Position numbers and translations under genes: made by a program. This document shows positions 42,323-52,197 of a stretch of DNA of 64,000 bases, piece after piece; positions within the stretch are counted from its first letter, which is position 1, and each line of letters opens with the position of its first letter. This stretch comes from an uncultured Alcaligenaceae bacterium. GTDB taxonomy: Bacteria > Pseudomonadota > Gammaproteobacteria > Burkholderiales > Burkholderiaceae_B. The stretch is from NCBI GenBank assembly GCA_937896225.1, contig CALBMZ010000099.1, positions 1 to 64,000 of the forward strand, given 5' to 3'. The notes under the pieces are model-generated. The model was not told the DNA's origin. It did no database searches and saw only the letters and a program-made list of their open reading frames with translations.

Positions 42323-43233
42323 TGCTTTTTTTTGTTAAAAATATACGTTTAGGTTTTGTTTTTATATTTTTTGTAGCCGTGCTGTTGATATCGGGCTGCT
42401 CATCAGGGGGTAGCAGATCAGGTGGTTACTACAGCACCGATGGCCCGCCTAGCGACGTACCCGAAAACCTTGATTCGGTACCTGATGCCGTGCCTCGCTA
42501 CGAGAAACTAGCCAGAGGCCCAAACAAGCCTTATACCGTAATGGGACAAAATTTTGTTCCTGATATCAGTGGCCAGCCCTACAAAAAGCGAGGCCGTGCG
42601 TCTTGGTATGGCAAAAAATTCCATGGTAGAAAAACATCTAATGGTGAAACATACGATATGTTTGCCATGACCGCAGCGCACCCCACCCTGCCTATTCCAA
42701 GTTATGTGAGGGTGACGCGCGTCTCAAACGGTAAGAGTGTCGTACTCAGAGTCAATGATCGCGGTCCATTTTTACATGGTCGTGTTATTGACTTGTCTTA
42801 TGTTGCAGCCTACAAACTAGGCATGTTGGGTCCTGGTAGCACTGAAGTGGTTGTTGAGCGAGTCACCCCAGACGACATGAACCAAGCCCCTATTCGACCC
42901 ATGGTGGTCGATGCGCCAGCAACTGTGGCACAACCATTGCCCGCCTTTGCCGTTGCGCCGGTCACAAGCCGCTCGCCTCAAGTCAAGCTCTCACCTGGTG
43001 CAGTCTACCTTCAAATCGGCGCCTTTACCCAGCCCAGCAATGCACAACAATTGCTTGAGCAGGCCAGCCAACGCATTCCCTCGCCTTTGAATCAGTCGTT
43101 GCATATTGATAAACAAGCGGGCCCTATTTATCGTGTCCGCATTGGCCCGTTTGCAAACCGTCAAATCGCGCTAGAGTCTGTTGAACCCATTGAACAATCT
43201 ATTGGGCACACACCCAGTATCTCTTTGCCTTAA
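42322..43233 (+). CDS. rlpA: Septal ring lytic transglycosylase RlpA
   Basis: This outer-membrane lipoprotein probably cleaves denuded glycan strands at the septum. I chose the ATG at 42322 (TAATG with rapZ), giving 303 residues and a lipobox LISGC with C26. A double-psi beta-barrel (about residues 90-180) has RASWYGKKFHGRKTSNGE and LRVNDRGPF with the catalytic Asp. A SPOR domain (about 225-300) binds septal peptidoglycan. Confidence 0.93.
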   Translation: MLFFVKNIRLGFVFIFFVAVLLISGCSSGGSRSGGYYSTDGPPSDVPENLDSVPDAVPRYEKLARGPNKPYTVMGQNFVPDISGQPYKKRGRASWYGKKFHGRKTSNGETYDMFAMTAAHPTLPIPSYVRVTRVSNGKSVVLRVNDRGPFLHGRVIDLSYVAAYKLGMLGPGSTEVVVERVTPDDMNQAPIRPMVVDAPATVAQPLPAFAVAPVTSRSPQVKLSPGAVYLQIGAFTQPSNAQQLLEQASQRIPSPLNQSLHIDKQAGPIYRVRIGPFANRQIALESVEPIEQSIGHTPSISLP

Positions 43234-43301
43234 TCACTTAAAAATTTTTTTAATAGAGATGACATGCGCATGAAGCGCCCGATTTAGAACGCCCCGTTTC
43301 G

Positions 43302-44276
43302 TCAATCTTTAAGTGCTTTACGATTTAGCAAAAGTGCATAACACGCGTCTTTTGCGAGCCCTGTTGCCTGCGCCATAACTTTTGATGCGTCACGTACAGA
43401 CAACGCACCCAACAATGCATCGGCCCAAGCCTGATGTGCGGCTTGCTCTGAAGTATTGGATGACAAACCATCATTTTCTTGTGTGACTGCCGTCATCCGT
43501 CCTAAAGGATGAACGACGACCACGTATTCACCTTGCTCACGGTGCGGTGCAGCCTTAAACCAGTCAAGCAAAGATGCAGCAGGCTGAGAAACCGTTTCTT
43601 CAAACTTCTTCGTTAATTCTCTTGCGAGCGACACCATGCGTTGTGAGCCAAAGACCTCAACGACATCAGTCATGGCGGCCAGGATGCGATGGGGCGCTTC
43701 ATAAAAAACGAGTGCGCCATTAAATGATGAAGCTTGCCTAAGCCATGACAAGCGGGCACTATGCTTGTTTGGTGCAAAACCCAAAAATGCAAACGCTGGA
43801 TTTTCGTCTGAAGTCACCCCTAAGCTCATCAACGCGGTAATTACAGCGCTAGGGCCAGGCAGCGCAACAACTTTGAAGCCAGCTTGCCTCACTGCTGCCA
43901 CCACCAGACCACCTGGGTCACTGACAGCCGGCGCACCCGCGTCAGAGACTAATGCAACCCGTTCACCTTGCGCTAAGCGTTCAATGATTTGTTGCGCAGC
44001 CTGCGTTTCATTGTGTCGATGTGCGGAAATCAGTGGCGTATCAAGCCCCCAGGCCGACAACAGAACACGCGTCGCACGGGTATCTTCAGCCGCAATTAAA
44101 TTTACCAAACCCAATGCATACCAAGCTCGCAAACTTAAGTCACCAAGATTACCAATAGGTGTCGCCACGACATACAGCGCTGGCGTTGGCCAGTCTTGAT
44201 TCGCCACACGAGTAGACATGTGCTGCAAAGGATGGGCACTTGATTCAGACAGCTCAGGTTTAAGAGGCATAGACAT
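43302..44276 (-). CDS. rsmI: 16S rRNA (cytidine(1402)-2'-O)-methyltransferase
   Basis: RsmI methylates the ribose of C1402 in the 16S rRNA decoding centre. It is a tetrapyrrole-methylase-fold protein with LYVVATPIGNLGDLSLRA, AEDTR, LVSDAGAPAVSDPG and the FYEAPHR segment. The 324 residues include a longer N-terminus than E. coli RsmI (YraL). It is divergent from yraN, as in many Proteobacteria, but the lpoA (yraM) gene found between them in E. coli is absent. Confidence 0.96.
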   Translation of the reverse strand: MSMPLKPELSESSAHPLQHMSTRVANQDWPTPALYVVATPIGNLGDLSLRAWYALGLVNLIAAEDTRATRVLLSAWGLDTPLISAHRHNETQAAQQIIERLAQGERVALVSDAGAPAVSDPGGLVVAAVRQAGFKVVALPGPSAVITALMSLGVTSDENPAFAFLGFAPNKHSARLSWLRQASSFNGALVFYEAPHRILAAMTDVVEVFGSQRMVSLARELTKKFEETVSQPAASLLDWFKAAPHREQGEYVVVVHPLGRMTAVTQENDGLSSNTSEQAAHQAWADALLGALSVRDASKVMAQATGLAKDACYALLLNRKALKD

Positions 44277-44378
44277 TTTTGACCATAATGGGTTTTACAT
44301 ATGCAAGCAGGCCATACGATAATACGAAAAGACCTCGGAACCTGTCATGCTGCATGGGGCACATGACAAATACCTATT

Positions 44379-44861
44379 ATGCTTGAACACAAAAACACAA
44401 TTCAACACGCTTTTTTATTGGCCTCCACATCACAAGAACATGATGCGATTAAACCGAAAAAGCCTCAACGTTCACGTTCACAAAGATTACTAAGCAACCA
44501 AGATGCTCAACAAAAAGGGCTTAAAGCTGAGCAACATGCCCAGCAATTACTTGAAAGCGCGGGCTTTCAATGCATTGGTAAGCGTTTAAGCAGCCGCTTT
44601 GGTGAAATTGACTTAGCCATGGCGAAGGGTAGATTGCTCATTTGGGTTGAGGTGCGGTATCGTCAAAACAATCAATTTGGGGGAGCTGCGGCGAGCATTA
44701 ACAATCAAAAGTGGCAACGCATTATCTTAACTGCTGGCTACTGGCTTAAAAGCCTTACACAACAACATTTTAACGGTAAAACACCGTTTTGCCGATTTGA
44801 TGTTGTTATCCAAAGCCCCAAGGGGTTAGATTGGTTACAAGACGTACGGCAACTGACATGA
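44379..44861 (+). CDS. yraN: UPF0102 family protein YraN
   Basis: YraN is a small protein with a restriction-endonuclease-like fold and no established role. The core (about residues 45-150) contains GLKAEQHAQQLLESAGF, RFGEIDLAMAKGRLLIWVEVRYR and NNQKWQRI. The N-terminal 40 residues are an unconserved extension and a start within them is possible. It is followed by diaA and dolP, as in E. coli. Confidence 0.88.
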   Translation: MLEHKNTIQHAFLLASTSQEHDAIKPKKPQRSRSQRLLSNQDAQQKGLKAEQHAQQLLESAGFQCIGKRLSSRFGEIDLAMAKGRLLIWVEVRYRQNNQFGGAAASINNQKWQRIILTAGYWLKSLTQQHFNGKTPFCRFDVVIQSPKGLDWLQDVRQLT

Positions 44862-44899
44862 GATAATTCGTTATCTGTATTTTTGGTTACCCCACCATC

Positions 44900-45496
44900 A
44901 TGAGCACAAAAAACCGAATCTCAGCCCATTTTGAAGACCACATTTCGGCTGCCCAACTGACCCATAACTTATTGGCAACAGAAATTGAACGGGCGATAGA
45001 AACCTGCATCAATACCTATAACCAAGCCGGAAAAATTTTAGCGTGTGGCAATGGTGGCTCAGCGGCTGACGCGCAGCACCTGGTTGCTGAATTGGTGGGT
45101 CGTTTTGAGCGAGACCGTAGGCCTTTAGCCGGCGTAGCGCTCACCACAGACACCTCAATCTTAACTGCTGTCGGTAACGACTACGGGTTTGATCAAGTGT
45201 TTGCTCGGCAAGTCACGGCCCTGGGTCAACCAGGTGACACCCTATTTGCCATTTCAACCAGTGGCCACTCACCGAACGTTCGGCTGGCTATAGATGCTGC
45301 ACACGCCAAAGGTATGCATGTAATTGCCATGACAGGCAAAGGCGGGGGTGCCATGGTTAACATGTTAAAACCAAATGATGTCAATTTATGCATTCCCCAT
45401 GACCGCACCATGCGCATTCAAGAAATGCATTTAATGATGCTCCATTTAATCTGCGACGGTATAGATGCCCACATTCTCGGAACCACACCAACATGA
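44900..45496 (+). CDS. diaA: SIS-domain protein DiaA (GmhA-like)
   Basis: This 198-residue SIS protein belongs to the GmhA/DiaA family; CGNGGSAADAQHLVAELVGRF and FAISTSGHSPNV are diagnostic. DiaA binds DnaA and stimulates initiation, while GmhA isomerises sedoheptulose 7-phosphate. The two are hard to tell apart by eye. The yraN-diaA-dolP order supports DiaA, but a GmhA activity cannot be excluded since hldC is present. It overlaps dolP by 4 bp (ATGA). Confidence 0.85.
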   Translation: MSTKNRISAHFEDHISAAQLTHNLLATEIERAIETCINTYNQAGKILACGNGGSAADAQHLVAELVGRFERDRRPLAGVALTTDTSILTAVGNDYGFDQVFARQVTALGQPGDTLFAISTSGHSPNVRLAIDAAHAKGMHVIAMTGKGGGAMVNMLKPNDVNLCIPHDRTMRIQEMHLMMLHLICDGIDAHILGTTPT

Positions 45497-46299
45497 TCAC
45501 CCTTAAAAGCCCATTACAAATCATCCTACAACGAGGCGTCATACTCTGCGCTTTGCTCGGCGGGGTTGTCGCGCTACCGGGTTGTGCATTTTTTTTAATT
45601 GGGTCAGCGGTCAGCACCACAGCGGTTGTTGCAAGCGATCGACGTACCGTTGGTGAGCAAGTGACCGATAAAGAAATTGAGCTCAAATCTGCTAACGATA
45701 TGCGTGTCAATTTTGGCGAAACCGCAAACATTACCTCAACTAGCTATTTAGGCGTTGTGCTGTTAACAGGTGAAGTATTTAGCGACAACATCTCTAAAAA
45801 GGCAACCGAGTTGGCAGCAGCCATACCGCAAGTCACAAAAGTTATTAATCAGCTTTATGTTGGCCCGTTATCTTCCTTTGGTCAAATTGCGTCTGATACT
45901 TGGCTAGCTTCAAAAATTCGCACCACCCTCATTGCCACATCTGGTATTCCATCCAGTGCAGTTATCGATGTTGTTCAACGTAACAATGTGTACCTAATGG
46001 GCTTGGTGACACAATCTGAGGCCGACGTCGTGAACCGTACGGTGTCAAAAATTGGTGGCGTGAAAGAAGTATTCCCTTTCTATCAAATCATGACGCCTGA
46101 GCAGGCCCAGGCATTGGCTGAACGTAACAAAATCAACAATAACCTGCCCGAAAGCAACCCAGCCCCATCTGGTTTAGGTAATGCTTACGCACCCCCAGCT
46201 GCCGGCGGTACACCAACGACTGGGTCTACCAACGCTATGGGCACCTCTGCAACCCCCATTGCACCAGCCGGTGGTGCAACCCCAAGGCCCATCAACTGA
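45493..46299 (+). CDS. dolP: BON-domain outer-membrane lipoprotein DolP
   Basis: DolP (YraP) is a lipoprotein that supports outer-membrane integrity at the division site. The lipobox is LPGC with C31. Two BON domains follow (about residues 60-130 and 135-205; VVLLTGEVFSD and VYLMGLVTQSEAD). A Pro/Ala/Gly/Thr-rich tail of about 50 residues extends beyond E. coli DolP (191 aa). It is last in yraN-diaA-dolP. Confidence 0.9.
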   Translation: MITLKSPLQIILQRGVILCALLGGVVALPGCAFFLIGSAVSTTAVVASDRRTVGEQVTDKEIELKSANDMRVNFGETANITSTSYLGVVLLTGEVFSDNISKKATELAAAIPQVTKVINQLYVGPLSSFGQIASDTWLASKIRTTLIATSGIPSSAVIDVVQRNNVYLMGLVTQSEADVVNRTVSKIGGVKEVFPFYQIMTPEQAQALAERNKINNNLPESNPAPSGLGNAYAPPAAGGTPTTGSTNAMGTSATPIAPAGGATPRPIN

Positions 46300-46320
46300 T
46301 TTAAAAGCGAACTTACGAAC

Positions 46321-46815
46321 ATGAAAAAAGTTGTGTCAATTGCATTTGTAGCTTGTTTAGTCGCTATTGGGGCTTGGTTTGCTTTTAAACCTTACCCTGC
46401 AGCGCCATCAGTCACCATCAAAACACTACAGGGCAAGTCAATTGAGTTGGCCTCGCTTAAAAACAAGGTTGTGATGGTTAAATTTTGGGCTACAAGTTGT
46501 GTGACCTGCGTCAAGCAAATGCCCGATACCATCGAGCTTTATGACGACCTTGCACCAAAAGGGTTAGAGGTGATCGCCGTGGCCATGTCATACGACCCGG
46601 TAGATTTTGTTCGACGCTTTACTGAGTCACGGCAATTACCCTTCATAGTGGGGCTTGATACTAACGGTTCTGTTGCAAAAGCTTTTGGTGATGTCAAACT
46701 AACGCCCATTGCTTTTCTAATTAACAAAAACGGTCAAATCATCAAACAATATCTTGGTAACTATGACAAAGCTGAAATGCGTCAAACGATTATGAAGGCT
46801 TTAGCCCAATCGTAA
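46321..46815 (+). CDS. TlpA-family thioredoxin-like protein
   Basis: This is a membrane-anchored, periplasm-facing thioredoxin fold of 164 residues. After the N-terminal anchor ([19 protein letters not shown]), the active site is C60-V-T-C63 in [14 protein letters not shown], and the cis-proline region is LTPIAFLI. TlpA/ResA-type proteins reduce disulfides, for example in cytochrome maturation. The partner is not evident here. It lies 21 bp after dolP. Confidence 0.88.
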   Translation: MKKVVSIAFVACLVAIGAWFAFKPYPAAPSVTIKTLQGKSIELASLKNKVVMVKFWATSCVTCVKQMPDTIELYDDLAPKGLEVIAVAMSYDPVDFVRRFTESRQLPFIVGLDTNGSVAKAFGDVKLTPIAFLINKNGQIIKQYLGNYDKAEMRQTIMKALAQS

Positions 46816-46876
46816 TCGCTACACTCACTTTTACTTTTATTCGCCTATTCACGCATCATTGACTCCATCGCTCACA

Positions 46877-47776
46877 ATGACCTCATTACCTGACACCCCA
46901 CGACTCGAATCGCACATCGTTTCGCAAGTACTTACCGAGTCACTGCCTTACATTCAGCGCTTTCATGGAAAAACCATTGTCATTAAATACGGTGGCAATG
47001 CCATGACTGATGTTTTATTGCAGCGCAGTTTTGCCCACGACGTGGTTTTACTCAAACTAATCGGTTTAAACCCGATTGTGGTGCACGGTGGTGGCCCTCA
47101 AATTGATGCCGCACTGAAACGCTTGGGCAAACAAGGTACGTTTATTCAGGGCATGCGTGTGACCGATGCCGAAACAATGGAAGTCGTTGAATGGGTGCTG
47201 GGTGGTCAAGTTCAACAAGACATTGTCATGATGATTAACGAGGCAGGCGGCAAAGCAGTCGGGTTAACCGGTAAAGATGGCGGTCTAATTCGTGCCAAGA
47301 AAAAACTAATGGCCAATGAAAATGACCCCAACTCACCTTTCGATATTGGTATGGTTGGTGACATCACTAAGGTTGACCCATCGGTGGTTAAAGCGTTACA
47401 AGATGATCAATTTATACCTGTCATTTCTCCCATTGGTTTTGGCGAAGACGGCCTAGCCTACAACATTAACGCTGATGTGGTGGCCGGTAAAATGGCTGAA
47501 GTATTGATTGCTGAAAAATTACTAATGATGACCAACACACCAGGTGTGCTCGACAAAGACGGTAACTTGTTGCGAGAATTGTCTGCAAAAACAATTGACG
47601 CCTTGTTCGCAGACGGCACCATTTCTGGTGGCATGCTGCCAAAAATTAGTTCTGCACTTGATGCGGCACGCAACGGGGTCAGATCCGTTCATATTGTTGA
47701 TGGTCGAGTGCCCCACTGCTTATTGCTTGAAGTGCTGACTGACCAAGGTGTTGGTACGATGATTTCGTCGCGGTGA
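46877..47776 (+). CDS. argB: Acetylglutamate kinase
   Basis: ArgB phosphorylates N-acetylglutamate, the second step of arginine synthesis. I chose the ATG at 46877 over the TTG at 46859, giving 299 residues. Family motifs are [42 protein letters not shown] and [14 protein letters not shown]. Its N-terminal helix ([18 protein letters not shown]) is of the arginine-inhibited hexameric type. The stop overlaps the next gene by 4 bp (GTGA). Confidence 0.96.
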   Translation: MTSLPDTPRLESHIVSQVLTESLPYIQRFHGKTIVIKYGGNAMTDVLLQRSFAHDVVLLKLIGLNPIVVHGGGPQIDAALKRLGKQGTFIQGMRVTDAETMEVVEWVLGGQVQQDIVMMINEAGGKAVGLTGKDGGLIRAKKKLMANENDPNSPFDIGMVGDITKVDPSVVKALQDDQFIPVISPIGFGEDGLAYNINADVVAGKMAEVLIAEKLLMMTNTPGVLDKDGNLLRELSAKTIDALFADGTISGGMLPKISSALDAARNGVRSVHIVDGRVPHCLLLEVLTDQGVGTMISSR

Positions 47777-48507
47777 GGTCTAAAAACGCGCAATTAAAGC
47801 GCGCTCGCATTCACCATCATAAAGCGCACAAACCAAACGAGCCCGTTTGGTTATTCGATCTAGACAATACGCTTCACAATACATCTTTTCGTATTTTTGA
47901 ACATATCAGTTTAGGCATGACTGTCGCCGTTAAAGAGGCGCTCAATATTGATGACGCACAAGCACATCTGATTCGGCGCGCTTACTGGAAGCGCTATGGT
48001 GCAACGGTCATAGGCATGGTCAAACATCATAACGTTGACCCACATGTTTTTTTAAGGCGCAGTCACGACTTTGATGTGAAGCCTCTGGTTCAAGCCGAAC
48101 GCGGCATTCATCGTAAATTGGCACAGTTACCTGGACGCAAAGTCTTGGTCACCAATGCCCCACTACACTACGCAATAGCCGTCCTTAAGCATTTACGTAT
48201 GCATCGTATGTTTGATGCCGTGTGGGCAATCGAGCATTTAAAGTTACACGGTCAATATCGACCGAAGCCCTCAGTCGCCATGATGCGCCATATTGTCGCC
48301 TGCGAGGGCGTGAAGGCACACCGTACGGTTTTAATTGAAGACACGCTCGAAAACCTCAAAGGTGCCCGCGCGGCCGGAATGAGAACCGTTCATGTCTTCC
48401 ACCCAGGTACGCCATTTGCTAAATATGCGCGGGGTCGATCACCTTACGTTGATATGCGTATTAAAAAAGTGAGTGATTTGTTATTGGGCAAGCGCACCTT
48501 AGCTTGA
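47773..48507 (+). CDS. Pyrimidine 5'-nucleotidase (HAD superfamily)
   Basis: This is a HAD hydrolase of the SDT1/YjjG-like pyrimidine 5'-nucleotidase group, 244 residues. It starts at GTG 47773 inside the argB stop. Motif I is [12 protein letters not shown] with D29 and D31, motif II VLVTNAP, the lysine is in RPKPS and motif IV is [12 protein letters not shown]. Placement after argB is typical for Burkholderiales. It converges with moeB, and their 3' ends overlap by 9 bp. Confidence 0.88.
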   Translation: MRSKNAQLKRARIHHHKAHKPNEPVWLFDLDNTLHNTSFRIFEHISLGMTVAVKEALNIDDAQAHLIRRAYWKRYGATVIGMVKHHNVDPHVFLRRSHDFDVKPLVQAERGIHRKLAQLPGRKVLVTNAPLHYAIAVLKHLRMHRMFDAVWAIEHLKLHGQYRPKPSVAMMRHIVACEGVKAHRTVLIEDTLENLKGARAAGMRTVHVFHPGTPFAKYARGRSPYVDMRIKKVSDLLLGKRTLA

Positions 48508-49251
48508 ATGACTGCACACAGAGCAGCCTGGGTCTTTCGGTATACGCACCTCATGCCAACGCATATGACGGGCATCAAACATCACCAAACGGCCAACCAG
48601 GGGGTCACCTATAGCGGTCAGCATTTTAATCGCTTCAGCGGCCTGCAGACTGCCCACGATGCCAACCAAAGGCGCAAAGACGCCGGTGGTCGCACAATTT
48701 AATTCAGGCGCGCCAATCATCTCAGGAAATAAGCAGTGGTAACAAGGGCTTGCTTGAACGCGCGCGTCATAAACGCATATTTGACCTTCATAACCAATCG
48801 CCGCCCCAGATACCAACGGCTTTTGCGTTGCGACACAGGCACGATTAATCGCATGGCGTGTAGCAAAGTTATCGCAACAATCAATCACTAAATCGACTGA
48901 TTGCATAACGTTGACAAGAGAGGCCTCATCTAAACGGCTAGGCAACACACGCACGATAATATTTGGGTTGATTTGCTGCATGGCGAGTTGCGCAGACTCA
49001 ACCTTTAACTGGCCAATTCGGTCGTCAGTGTGCATAATTTGACGCTGAAGATTGCTTAAATCAACCGTGTCTGCATCAGCAATACTGATGTGCCCAACCC
49101 CAGCTGAAGCAAGATATAGGCAAACAGGCGAGCCCAAACCCCCTGCGCCAACAACCAACACCTTGCTGGCTAGCAAGCGATCTTGGCCTTCTATGCCCAA
49201 GTCATCAAGCAAAATATGCCGCGCATAGCGCAGCAATTGTTCATCTTGCAT
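48499..49251 (-). CDS. moeB: MoeB/ThiF-family adenylyltransferase
   Basis: This E1-like enzyme adenylates the C-terminal glycine of a sulfur carrier (MoaD or ThiS). It has the nucleotide motif VVGAGGLGSPVCLYLASAGVG, DADTVDLSNLQRQ, and paired zinc cysteines (CYHC and CSVC). The 250 residues match MoeB without a rhodanese domain. Since thiG is in this genome and thiS must be elsewhere, it may serve both thiamine and molybdopterin. It is coupled to ctpA by TAATG. Confidence 0.9.
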   Translation of the reverse strand: MQDEQLLRYARHILLDDLGIEGQDRLLASKVLVVGAGGLGSPVCLYLASAGVGHISIADADTVDLSNLQRQIMHTDDRIGQLKVESAQLAMQQINPNIIVRVLPSRLDEASLVNVMQSVDLVIDCCDNFATRHAINRACVATQKPLVSGAAIGYEGQICVYDARVQASPCYHCLFPEMIGAPELNCATTGVFAPLVGIVGSLQAAEAIKMLTAIGDPLVGRLVMFDARHMRWHEVRIPKDPGCSVCSHSS

Positions 49252-50705
49252 TAGGGTTTAGCAGGTGGCGTACTTTGAGTCGGCTTAGCCGCCATATCAG
49301 CCGGTTTTGCTGCGGCAGTTTTACGCGCCTTAATGGGGCCACGATTCACTTTTTTGTTCATTAAAAAATTGACCGCTTGTTGCAACTGAAAATCATCGGC
49401 CTCACCAAACCTGAAAGGCTTAGGTGCGTTATCACCTGTAGGCGCCACTTCTTCGATAATGGTGATTTCTTCAGGCTTTGACTCAACCTCTTTGCGCTGA
49501 TCATTGGTTAAGTGTTTTTGTAAATCAACCTCGCGCACAATGGTAAACAAATCGCCTTTAGCCGTGTCAGTCACCATAACGTCTGGCGTGACACCAAATG
49601 CTTGAATCGATCGACCACTTGGGGTGAAGTAACGAGAAGTGGTGATTTTAATTGCCGTATCTTCAGAGATTGGCAAAATAACTTGCACAGAACCCTTGCC
49701 GAATGTTTGATTACCCATAATCGTGGCACGCTTATGATCTTGCAACGCACCCGCCACAATTTCAGAAGCCGACGCTGAACCCGAATTCACTAATACAACC
49801 ATAGGCACTGTTTTAGCCCATGCGGGCAAGTTTCTTAAATAATCACTTTCACCGCGTGCATAATCGATAGGGTTGGCTAAGTACTTATGGCGTGACTCAG
49901 GCACGCGCCCGTCAGTTGACACCACCAATGTGTCGGGCTTTAAAAATGCGGCTGACACCCCAATAGCCCCAGTCAACAAACCACCTGGGTCGTTTCGAAG
50001 ATCAAGAATTAAACCGCGCGGCGATTTTGTTGCGCTGAGTTCACGCAAGTGCTTAACTAAATCAGCCCCCGTTCGCTCTTGAAACTGAGCAATTCGGACA
50101 TACCCAATATCGTCAGGCAACATTTTGCTGCGCACACTACGAACCTTAATGATGTCGCGCACCAAATTAACAACTATGGGTTGCGTTGCCCCTTGACGCA
50201 TAACTGTAATCGTAAGCGGTGTTTTAACCGGACCGCGCATGAGCTTTACGGCATCAGTCAAAGACATACCTTTGGTTGACGTATCATCAATTTTGATGAT
50301 GAGGTCACCCGCCTGCATACCCGCGCGACTCGCGGGTGTATCTTCAATAGGCGAGATCACTTTGACAAAGCCGTCTTGCGTACCGATTTCTATGCCTAAA
50401 CCGCCAAACTCACCTTGAGTAGCCGTTTGCATTTCTTTAAAAGACTCAGCATCTAAGTATGCAGAATGAGGGTCAAGGTCAGCAAGCATGCCAGCAATAG
50501 CGCCATTAATAAGCTTCGAGTCTTCAACCGACTCAACATAGTTATTTTTGATCGCTGCAAAAACATTTGAAAACTGCCTCAACTCATCTAAAGGTAAGGG
50601 CGAAGTCGTACGCTGAGCGACGGCTGAAATACCGATACTCAACAATACCCCAGCCACTAGGCCTGAACAGATTAAGCCAATATTTCGAAAACGAGAGAAA
50701 CGCAT
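49251..50705 (-). CDS. ctpA: Carboxy-terminal processing protease (S41)
   Basis: This envelope serine protease of the Prc/Ctp family has an N-terminal signal anchor (GLICSGLVAGVLLSIGISAVA). A PDZ domain (about residues 90-170; GGLGIEIGTQDGFVKVISPIEDTPASRAG) precedes the S41 catalytic core. The nucleophile lies in VNSGSASASE and the general-base lysine in TFGKGSVQ. A Lys/Pro/Ala-rich tail ends the 484 residues. It belongs to the gpmA-envC-ctpA-moeB group and may process peptidoglycan hydrolase-related proteins with EnvC; this link is inferred from context. Confidence 0.93.
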   Translation of the reverse strand: MRFSRFRNIGLICSGLVAGVLLSIGISAVAQRTTSPLPLDELRQFSNVFAAIKNNYVESVEDSKLINGAIAGMLADLDPHSAYLDAESFKEMQTATQGEFGGLGIEIGTQDGFVKVISPIEDTPASRAGMQAGDLIIKIDDTSTKGMSLTDAVKLMRGPVKTPLTITVMRQGATQPIVVNLVRDIIKVRSVRSKMLPDDIGYVRIAQFQERTGADLVKHLRELSATKSPRGLILDLRNDPGGLLTGAIGVSAAFLKPDTLVVSTDGRVPESRHKYLANPIDYARGESDYLRNLPAWAKTVPMVVLVNSGSASASEIVAGALQDHKRATIMGNQTFGKGSVQVILPISEDTAIKITTSRYFTPSGRSIQAFGVTPDVMVTDTAKGDLFTIVREVDLQKHLTNDQRKEVESKPEEITIIEEVAPTGDNAPKPFRFGEADDFQLQQAVNFLMNKKVNRGPIKARKTAAAKPADMAAKPTQSTPPAKP

Positions 50706-50764
50706 GGAAGTTCCAGTTCGGAAAGGGTCATCAAACCCAATATATTGAGGCTAAATGCCTAATT

Positions 50765-52195
50765 TCAATGACTAATATAAAGCAAAGGGTCAATCGGTTC
50801 ACCTTTATGCCTTATTTCGAAGTATAGGGCTGAATCAAGCTGACCGCCTGTATTTCCCGCCAAAGCAACGGTCTCTCCCTTTTTAACCGCATCTCCAACC
50901 TGCTTGAGTAAGCTTTGGTTATAGGCGTAGATGGTTAAAAACTCTTCTCCATGATCAATAATAATTAGGTTACCAAAGCCACGAAGCCACGTTGAGTAGA
51001 CCACGGTACCCGGTGCAACAGCGCGAACAGGCGCTCCTTCATCAGCATTTAACAACAAGCCCCGCCATACCCCACCGTCAGGTCGATTTGTGCCAAACCG
51101 TGCCATAACTTGGCCCGGCACCGGGGGGGCCATGCCTCGCTTTATGCCGCCACCGTTAGGCAAGGTCGACAAAACAGCTTGTTGTCGTATCAAGGCCTCT
51201 TGCTGTTGTTTTTTACGCGCTTGAGCACGACGTTCTTTATCAATATTTTTATCTTTTTCTAATAGCTGATCGTCATTTGATTTGACGGTTGATAGGGGTT
51301 GTTCAGCCTCTGTTGTTTGAGCCTGCAGTTCTTGCTCAGACTTTTTGAGTGCTTGTTGTGCAAGTTTTGCTTGCTTTGCCTGCTCTACCTTAGCAACCTG
51401 CGCTTGCCTTGTAGCCTCTTGAGCGGCCTTTTCTTCGGTGTCTCGTTGCGCTTGTAATTGCACCTCAAGGCTTTTGACCAGATCGGTTAGGCGCTTTTCA
51501 TTTTGGCCTAAACGGTTCATTTCCGCTTTCTGTAAACGTATGTCATCTTCTAAACGCGCCAACAATGAGGCTTTTTCTTTGCGCTGCTTCACAAGCGCCA
51601 ATTTTCGGTCATCGGTTTCATTGAGGTTGCGCTCAATTTTGTCTCGTCTACTTTTCTCTTCTTGTTCCAGTTCGTTCAAACGAGCCACATCATTTGTTAA
51701 CGTTTGAATAGCTTCAGATCGCGCTTGAGAAACATAATCTAAGTACCCTAACTCTCTGCCTAATGCTTGCGGATTTTCACCTGCCAAAAGCGCGCTCCAG
51801 GGTGACAGACCACTGCTGTACTGGGCTCTAAGCTGCGAAGCTAATCGGTCACGGCTTTGCAGCATGACTTGGCGTTGCGCTTGAACCTCAATGGTTAAGG
51901 TTTTAAGTTGCGACTGAGTCTGCTTGAGCTCCGTTTCAAGAACCTTTATTTGCCTAATTAACTTAGAGATTGCCGCCTCAGAAATCTTGAGCTGGTCAGC
52001 AGCTTGTTGACGCGCTTCGTCGCGCGTTTCAAGCTGCACCTGCATGGATTGAATGCGCGCCCTCAGCGACTCACGATCTTGATCGAGTTTTTTTTGACGT
52101 ACATCTAATGTTTGCGTGGCAGAAAGCGCTTGTGCTGACACTGGGCTGGCTGACAAACAACACATGATGACAAGGACACGAAGCCGCCACATCAC
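50765..52195 (-). CDS. envC: Murein hydrolase activator EnvC
   Basis: EnvC activates septal amidases during cell division. The 476-residue protein has a signal peptide (ending near VSA-Q), a long coiled-coil region (about residues 25-310, Gln/Glu/Lys/Arg-rich) and a C-terminal LytM domain (about 365-470). The usual LytM zinc ligands are replaced (NADEG and YAYNQ), as expected for an activator rather than a peptidase. It lies 2 bp after gpmA and 59 bp before ctpA. Confidence 0.93.
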   Translation of the reverse strand: MMWRLRVLVIMCCLSASPVSAQALSATQTLDVRQKKLDQDRESLRARIQSMQVQLETRDEARQQAADQLKISEAAISKLIRQIKVLETELKQTQSQLKTLTIEVQAQRQVMLQSRDRLASQLRAQYSSGLSPWSALLAGENPQALGRELGYLDYVSQARSEAIQTLTNDVARLNELEQEEKSRRDKIERNLNETDDRKLALVKQRKEKASLLARLEDDIRLQKAEMNRLGQNEKRLTDLVKSLEVQLQAQRDTEEKAAQEATRQAQVAKVEQAKQAKLAQQALKKSEQELQAQTTEAEQPLSTVKSNDDQLLEKDKNIDKERRAQARKKQQQEALIRQQAVLSTLPNGGGIKRGMAPPVPGQVMARFGTNRPDGGVWRGLLLNADEGAPVRAVAPGTVVYSTWLRGFGNLIIIDHGEEFLTIYAYNQSLLKQVGDAVKKGETVALAGNTGGQLDSALYFEIRHKGEPIDPLLYISH

Positions 52196-52197
52196 AA

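Noticed and set aside
44343-44368. TGTCATG/CATGACA inverted repeat before yraN, considered as a regulatory hairpin or RNase P RNA remnant
   Set aside because: Only seven pairs with a long loop, and the 102-bp gap is far too short for rnpB.
44900-45496. Naming the SIS protein GmhA because hldC is in the window
   Set aside because: The yraN-diaA-dolP context fits DiaA better, and hldC is 27 kb away; the alternative is noted in the feature.
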